Source of the DNA: Desmodus rotundus
Taxonomy: Eukaryota > Chordata > Mammalia > Chiroptera > Phyllostomidae
NCBI RefSeq assembly: GCF_022682495.2
Contig: NC_071394.1
Location: forward strand, 28,430,470 to 28,494,469
Length of the DNA stretch: 64,000 bases
Direction: 5' to 3'
Below are positions 57,416 to 64,000 of the stretch, one piece after another (position 1 is the first letter of the stretch; each line of letters opens with the position of its first letter). The translations under genes and the position numbers were made by a program. Below the pieces are notes generated by a model, which saw only the letters and a program-made list of their open reading frames with translations, did no database searches and was not told the origin of the DNA.

Positions 57416-58334
57416 GATCAGAGAACACCCAAAATGCCAGCCAGGGTTTGACTTTAATCCTTTAAGTAATAAAAACTCATTGAAGATCTTTGAAGAAGCA
57501 AGTGAATGACATGATGTACAAGGTGTAAGGAACCTAATTCCCTTCTCCAACTCCCTCCTGCAGCCCAGCAATCAGTCTCTCTTGTGTGCTGACAATTTTC
57601 TGTGATGTCAATTCAACATCTCCTGCAGGCGCTGGGAGGAAACTTCATCTCGGCTCTTGGGAAGAACTGTGCATGCCTTGAAACAATCATACTATGTAAA
57701 TCAAAGGCCCTGCTGCAGCTCAGGCCTCCCATTCACTTGAGCATATCTATTGTCTTTGGAACTTAATCAAATTTATGCACATTTCAAGATGCTTCATACT
57801 GTGTGCAGAACATTCTTGTACTGTATCACCAGAAAGCATCCTTGTTTTATGATGTGCTGTCTTTGGCTGGATGGCTCTGAAGGTCATTAGCCCTCCCTAG
57901 TTCACTGCCTTGCTGAATCCAAACACACTTCTAAGCCCCTGTAATCTCTTAAATATTTACCCACCTTTTGAGGTGAGTAGGTTTACTTTTTCTTATGCTC
58001 AAATGTTACTTTAATCACTGCTAAAATTCATGATATTACTTAGTATAACTTAGCAATGAGTCATTTTGCAGCAACAAGTTGGAAAATCATTAAATATCCA
58101 AAATCGTAATCAAATACAGTTAACTTTTAAAACATATTATCCAACTTAGTTTTCCCTTTCTCTGTTTGAAACAATTGAAAAGTTTGGAAAAAATTAAAAA
58201 GCAATGTCTAAAGTCTGTTTTTAACTCCATGAGTGTTTCTGTGATGATTAGTTCCTGTATGTCCATGTGCAAAAATGAATGAATGAGTGAACAGAAATAA
58301 CTAGGTCTGGAAACATGTATTTACTTTTATACCA
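57416..58334. other. unassigned sequence, possibly constrained
   Basis: No gene or repeat. The block 57580-57860 is non-repetitive with balanced composition and TGATGTCAATTC/TGTAAATCAAAG motifs, the kind of sequence that often proves conserved. This cannot be judged from one genome. Confidence 0.35.
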
Positions 58335-58545
58335 TTCATCTCATTCAGGAGTTGGCAGTTTTTTCTGTACAGGGCCAGAGAGCAAATATTTTCAGGGTTG
58401 TGGGTCATGGGGTCTTTGTCACAACTCCTCAACCCCGCCATGGCAGTGTGACGTGGACTACTACCCAAGAGCATGGCTTCTATGCCCATAAAAGGGTATT
58501 TAGAAAAACAGGCAGGTAGGCAGATTTGGCCTTTACACTGGTCTA
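58335..58545. mobile_element. hAT-type MER element
   Basis: GAGTTGGCAGTTTTTTCTGT, ACAGGGCCAGAGAGCAAATA, CATGGGGTCTTTGTCACAAC, TCCTCAACCCCGCCATGGCA, AGGCAGATTTGGCC match a nonautonomous hAT-Charlie MER repeat in order. I cannot fix the family name. Confidence 0.75.
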
Positions 58546-58547
58546 GT

Positions 58548-58705
58548 TCACTTGTTCTCAAACTCTGGTGTGCATCAGAGTGACTCGAGCAACTTGTGAC
58601 AAAGAAGATGCCCAGACCCCAGATTCCAATTGCAGGGGTTGGGCTGGGGCTGGAGCTCCTGTGGTTATCCTGATGTACCAAAGTTTGGGGACCTCTGCTA
58701 TTTTT
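58548..58705. mobile_element. MER20-like hAT-Charlie MITE
   Basis: TTGTTCTCAAACTCTGGTGT, GCATCAGAGTGACTCGAGCA, CCCAGACCCCAGATTCCAAT and CCAAAGTTTGGGGACCTCTG have the MER20 layout, with TTCTCAAA at one end and its degraded complement at the other. MER20 copies have been co-opted as regulatory DNA in the placental endometrium; nothing here shows that for this copy. Confidence 0.7.
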
Positions 58706-60044
58706 CCCTTAAGAAATGCAGCTCCAAAGTCATATATTAACCCCCAAAATGTTGATAAGAGACTCATAAAAAGACAAGAAAATCAAAGTTGGACCAAGGA
58801 AGATTAACATACTTTAAATAAGAAAAATAAAACAATTTGTGCTTTTCTAGAAAATTTAAGGACAAAGAACTTCGATCCATTATCCTAGCTGGTATCAGTT
58901 TCTATTCATCATCTACAAGGTGTATTCAAATAAACTGTAGAACTAAAGCTACAGCCAAATAATATTTTGGACTTAGTGCTTAAGGTGTAAATTAAATTTA
59001 AAGAATCCCAACTGATTTTAAAAGTTTTATCATCTTCCAGCTTCTAAAATCGTTTACTACTATGATTATTAAAATTATTGCAACCAAAAAAATAGCTTAA
59101 TAATAAGTGCTTTACAGCCCATAAAATATCCCATTGTTTTAGCATAGCATCAGTTGATACTTTATAAATCTGGATCCCGACTTCTTCCAAAAGCTTGTTG
59201 AAAGCTACTCAGCAAAGCAATGAAAAGATAGAAAATATTTTTTTCCATATAGAAATTGAGGGGAGCACCCTGTACAAAAGTATTTCTCATACAAAGAAAA
59301 GACAGTCAAATCATAAACAGATGGCCATCTCACGGCAATCAATTAAGATGTATCAGGTGAGGTCTGGTTCCAACTTTGAATTCCATTTTTATTGGCTAAC
59401 CCCAAGAGTTTCCTCCACAGTGGGATGAGCTGCTACGTGGAACTGCAGGCTCCAGCCACTCCCTGTCCTTCCTCCGTGCATGGCAAGGGTAAGACTGTCG
59501 CATACGCAGAGAACTTGGCCTCCAAGGAGACTTGCATTACTCTTGAGCCCATCTGCCAGCTGGTGGTGATAGACGGGGGAGTGGATATAGCCCTTCTTGG
59601 CTAGTAGATGAATTTCCATTTGGTGCTCCTTTATTATTCCACTCAAAGCTAATAGGTTTTTTTATTTCATTATTTTCCTTTTTTTTTTTAACAGTAGGCC
59701 TTCTGCCTGGCATACTGTACAAATGCAGACCAGATTTTTAAAAATAAGAGTTTAATTCTTGAATTTTAAACCTAGAGTGATGAATATATATGCACAAATT
59801 GCCTTGTTTCCCTGCACTTCAATTTTTGATAAATGAGAGAATAACATTTTTAATGTATTTAATTACAAAACAATCAATAGGTTAATTTTGGCTGCAAGAT
59901 AGTTGGACATTAGAACGGAGAAAATTCAATAATCTGATATTTTAAATTGGTTTTGTAAGTGATACAAAGCTGTTTTAAATATGTGGTTAATGATGCAAGA
60001 CTTTAATGCCTGTATAATTAAGTAATGATTTTTTAATGTTGTTT
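58706..60044. other. AT-rich unassigned sequence
   Basis: No gene. The 59389-59646 frames on both strands have no recognised domain. Positions 59750-60040 are AT-rich with GTATTTAATTACAAAAC (59858) and other homeodomain-like motifs. Confidence 0.4.
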
Positions 60045-60360
60045 TAATTGAGTTTATTGGGTTGACATTTGGTTAATAAAATTATACAGGTTTCAGGGGT
60101 ACAATTCTATAATACATCATCTGTATGTTGTATTGTGTGTTCACCACCTCAAGCTAAATCTCCTTCCATCACCACTTACCCCTCCTTTACCCTCTTCTCC
60201 CTCCCCCCCACCCCCTTTCCCTCTGATAAGCACCATACTGCTGTCTGTCTACAGCGGGGTGGGGTTGGGGTGGGATTCTTTGCTTAATCCCTTCACCTTT
60301 TTTCACCAGCCCCCAACCCCTCCTCTCTGACAGCTGTCAGTCTGTTTTCTGTATCTATGA
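60045..60360 (-). mobile_element. LINE-1 3' end, antisense
   Basis: TTAATTGAGTTTATTGGGTT, GACATTTGGTTAATAAAATT, GGGGTACAATTCTATAATAC and GTGTTCACCACCTCAAGCTA match the copy at 43739 in the same orientation and the sense copy at 8311. It is truncated near 60360. Confidence 0.85.
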
Positions 60361-63184
60361 AGAATTGATTTTTATGTTTGCATTTGGCAAATGTAAACTA
60401 ATAAATGCTTAACAGCATAGTAATGATCCCTGCATGTGTCCTGGTGATGATACATTCAGTACTTCCTGGTCTTATTTTGAAAAGCTGCTAATCTTCAGCT
60501 TGCCCTCACTGAAGTGAGTACTGGTGGTCTCACCAGTTTCCTTCAAAGCAAGGTGAGCCACACTGAGACCCTTTCTGAGGCTTCTAGTGATGTCTAACAA
60601 ACAATTTTCAGCGATGACCGAGGGTCCGCCCCATAATTGCTGATCCTGTTCCAGCGCTCAGTCGGTAAAGCCCATAGTATTCTGGAACAGATTCTTAGGG
60701 GTCAAACTCGTGACTGTATTTTCCCCAAAGATAGTGGAATAAAATGCCTTTATATTAGCTTGATTTAATTTTTCCCCCAAAAGAACCAACATCATGGCCC
60801 AAGAATGTTGGTTTACTACCAAACTGATATTTTATCTTAAAAGTTACAATACTTTTGCACAATTTATTCCTCCGAAGTGTATTCCCGCTGTGTCTCTTTT
60901 CAGTTTGCAATCAACCCCTGGAGTTCTCTCATACTGAGATCCAAGATGCACATTCGTATCACCTCTAATACACTTCTCCAGACCTCCACTGCAGGAAGTT
61001 CACTTTTGATCTCTAAGTTAGACAATGACCTGCTTATTTGTACCTCCTACTTTTAAATTGGGGTGGGGTGGGGGGCTGGGGGGGCGCGTTGAGTGGTTGC
61101 TTAACTTTCTATGTAAAGTGTTACTAACCTCTTTAAGCATAACATAAGGAGCATCTTGTTGAAATCTTTTGGGGTACATTTCAAAAGTGAAAGTGAATAA
61201 AGATGAACCCTGTCATTGTAATAGAAGGCTCTTCATATAAATGTATACCTTTCTCTTCTTTTTCTTCGTCCACCAAGCATCACACTATTGTACATCAATG
61301 TCTGAAATAAAGAGGGCTTCTCAGTTCCAAAACAAGCAAAAGGGAAACACAAAGATTCCCTTCTGGAGGAACTTATGTCTTCAATCCTCTCTTCTCCAGA
61401 TGACGAAGCATAATTTTTTAGGTCGTGTATTCTTCCTTCACTGTTGTATCTGACAAAGTCCTATCCATTCTCTGACACTCTACTCAAGTTCAACGTTCTC
61501 AATAGTGTCCTCTAACTTCCTCCAACCAGACAGCTGCCCTCTTTTGGATTTTATGTCTTTCTGACAATATTATGCGCACAGATTAGCCTTCAGTTGCTCC
61601 CTAAAGGGTTCATTTCTGTGTTTTGCTGCTTGCCCAAATAGTGAACACGTATGAGGAAATGAAAACCCATGGTTGCTGGCTCTAAATTCTAGGATCTTTC
61701 TCTCCACATCACACATCTCCTTCAAAATTGCTCTCTGCTACTCTTTTCTCAGAAGAAGGGTGAGGCTGTCCTTTTCCCAAAGGACTGTAACTTAATATTT
61801 CACATGCTATCAAACTACGTTGTCTCTATAAGTTAACATTCTTCTAACTGGTTCTCTACTTGGAGTTCTCCTTCTCTGTCTCCTTCAGGGGCTCCTCAGC
61901 TTTTTGCTCTTTCCAATTTGCAAGTGTCCTGAAGTTATCTTCAGTCACATTCTTTTTTGGTGTTGTCTACATCGGTGACTTCATTTATACCCATGAGTTC
62001 AAAAACTGCTACAGCGTAGATTACTTACCTCAAGTTTCTAGCCTTGCGTTCTCTCAAGTGACACTGTTGTGTTTTCTGGTACCTGTTTAACATCTCCCAT
62101 GTATTTTTAAAATAATTTCTGCTGTATCAGCCCCCCCTTCTACCTTACCAAGTTCTCCTAAGTGAGAACCTCAAAATCATCTTTTCTTTCTCCTGGATCC
62201 CCACTCCAATGTAAAACAAATATTTTGGGTCTATCTCTTCTTTGCCATTCCCAGTGGCATCTCCTAATTCAAGGCCTCTTCACCTCCCTTCTAAAGAACT
62301 GCAATAGATATCTAACTTTTTTTCTCACTTCTTGTCTCCCTGCAGCAACCTTTCCTACACATTGTTTGATGCCAGGGAGTAAACAATGCCAAAGCAGAGG
62401 AGGAACAGCTAGATGAGTCCTTGACCTTAAGAGGAAAAGCCAACATTTAAGGAACAATGTAAAGTAGATCAATATTTCTAAAATATTGAAAATATAGATA
62501 GAGGGTGGAAGAAGAGAGAGACCCTGAAAGCCCAGGAGAAGCAGGGAGGGACCAAATGCTACTGAGAGTATTCTGATGCAATCCACTTTGTTACCATCTA
62601 TCTTCTTACTGTATCACCAAAAATATATATTATTCAGCGTTAAAGCAACATACCCGAAACTGGTATGTAACAATTAGTTGCACCTGTCAGCGCAATGATT
62701 CTCAAAAGACTGGCAGAATAGGAAGTCAGAGCAGTGTGAAATAGAACATAAACCCGGATCCTGAGAATGCCCCACAGAGTTCTTTTTTTGAGAGCAATAA
62801 TTAATACCATGCCGGATTCAATACAGTCTCCTTTACAGGTTGCATTATGTATATTTGGCCACTCATGCTTAAGAAAAAATGTCAGGGTTTTGGTTTTTTT
62901 TTTTTTTAACTTCAGGTAAACATTTAGACTTTGTCAGAGAAAATAAAATCAAAAAGGTGTTTTATGTAATAATGTAGACATTGCATCCTTGAAACAGTGT
63001 TTCTCATTTGACCACACATTTAAATCATTTGCAACTGAGCCAAGAAATGACAGAATGAGCAACTATTAAAAAGTCCTGGGCACACACTTAGTCTCCAGCC
63101 ACAGGAAGGTAGTCAGCCTTTAGGAGGGTGTGTGCATTACAAAATGAAAGAATCTTTATTTAGAGCAGACTTTTACCAACTATG
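60361..63184. other. unassigned sequence
   Basis: No gene. A G-rich tract (GGGGTGGGGTGGGGGGCTGG) lies at 61061-61080, followed by GGGGGGCGCG. The 61450-62450 region has faint LINE-like flavour but no assignable match. A T15 run is at 62894-62908. Confidence 0.4.
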
Positions 63185-63412
63185 GTTTCCAACTCATTAG
63201 TGAGTTGTGAAATCAACGTAGTGGGTCATGACCAACATTTTTAAAAGAAATGAAACAGAAGGAAACAAAGATGTTAGAGGGTAATAACAAATTGTAAGAA
63301 TATTATTTCATTCAACTTTTAGTAAATATAGTTGTATGTGTATGCACACTACGTCACAATGTAAAAGACACATCTTGTGTGTTACAGTCAAAAAAGCTTG
63401 AAAACTGAGTTA
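63185..63412. mobile_element. MER-type DNA transposon fossil
   Basis: TAGTGAGTTGTGAAATCAAC, GTAGTGGGTCATGACCAACA, AATGTAAAAGACACATCTTG and AGTCAAAAAAGCTTGAAAAC are ordered blocks of a short hAT-like MITE seen widely in placental genomes. Family name uncertain. Confidence 0.6.
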
Positions 63413-63579
63413 GGGAAGGATAATATGCTTCCTGATACTTAAAAAAAAAAACAACAAACAGTAACAGCAGCAAATTCCATCCAGTTTTATTGCTCACGTT
63501 GTCCGACCTATTGCCGAAGCAGCTACTTTAAAAGGCACCTTGCCTCCCTCCTGTGCATTCACCTCCAGAGCATTTCTTA

Positions 63580-64000
63580 CTTCAGTGGTTCTCAAAGGGT
63601 TGTGCATGGACCGCTGATCCCTGAGGCCCTTTGAGAGAGTCTACACAGTCCAGACTATTTCACTGTAAGACCAGGACTTCCTTGCCTGTCCACTGTGCTG
63701 ACGTTTGCGTTGGTGGAAAAAGGCCGTGCACTTGCAGATTTGTCTTCAAGTTCCAGTTTCATTTACAATGGCCTTGATAAAGCAGTAGAAAGTATTTGTT
63801 TTATTAAACATTGACCCCTGAGCATACATCATTTTAATATTCTGTGTGAAGAAATGGGGAGTTCTCACAACGACCTCAATACACATGGACTTCAATAGTT
63901 GTCTCGAGGACAATCACGGGGTTGTGAGCGAGGCTCGCCGCTTTTCGGTGGAATACCAGCTTTATCGAAAACAAATGATGCTTATTCAGACGTGGGTATT
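63580..64000 (+). mobile_element. hAT (Zaphod-like) transposon, transposase C-terminal fossil, truncated by window end
   Basis: The element opens with the hAT end CAGTGGTTCTCAAAGG and the CCCTTTGAGAGAGTCTACAC block. From about 63768 it reads as hAT-transposase protein: LDKAVESICFIKH, then HFNILCEEMGSSHNDL, then LSRG, continuing to the end of the window. These resemble transposases of the Zaphod/hAT-Tip100 kind, which also gave rise to ZBED and FAM200 host genes. At least one stop interrupts the frame (TGA at 63812), so it is inactive. The 3' part lies outside the window. Confidence 0.8.

Overview
This window is mammalian nuclear DNA, almost certainly from an echolocating bat. The strongest evidence is five tRNA-derived SINEs of the bat VES type: a head close to CCCTGGCTGGTGTGGCTCAG, an RNA polymerase III B box (GGTTCAATTCC), a CT-rich body and an AAATAAATAAATAAAATCTT tail. 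They sit in a background of placental repeats (MIR, L2, L1, a MaLR LTR, MER5A and MER20). I found no intact host protein-coding gene, rRNA, tRNA, CRISPR array or operon. Nearly all open frames of 60 to 180 codons are chance frames or lie inside repeats, so the window is either intergenic or a large intron.

Layout. 0-2.2 kb: LINE-1 3' ends, a MIR and an antisense VES. 3.9-12.4 kb: one old sense LINE-1 broken by at least five later insertions: a 5'-truncated L1, an L1 3' end, an antisense bat-type L1 3' end, a 125-bp mariner-type MITE and an antisense VES. 13.4-16.6 kb: a cluster of MIR and L2 copies, one MIR split by a VES, plus an antisense MLT1-type LTR. 17-31 kb: mainly unassigned sequence with scattered MIR, L2 and L1, a 0.67-kb internally deleted mariner with a dead transposase, and a near-consensus RFX X-box. 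32.6 kb: a VES with a clear 18-bp target-site duplication. 32.9-37.5 kb: a second old L1, antisense, again with a younger L1 3' piece nested inside.

40.9-41.9 kb is the most unusual part. A T-rich tract is followed by a degenerate TAGTTAGCAT-like tandem array and then a frameshifted pseudogene of a MARK/sperm-motility-kinase-like protein kinase. 43.6-50.3 kb: a CTTC microsatellite fused to an L1 tail, then L2, MER5A and further L1 pieces. 52-60 kb: AT-rich unassigned DNA with MIR, a MIR split by a VES, two hAT-type MER elements and an L1 3' end. 63.2-64 kb: a MER-like DNA transposon, then the start of a hAT (Zaphod-like) transposase fossil that runs off the window end.

The elements do not form a pathway. 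They record successive waves of transposition: ancient MIR, L2, hAT and MaLR copies first, then L1, then mariner, VES and young L1. Family names were assigned from remembered consensus sequences without any search; boundaries are usually good to about 10-30 bases.
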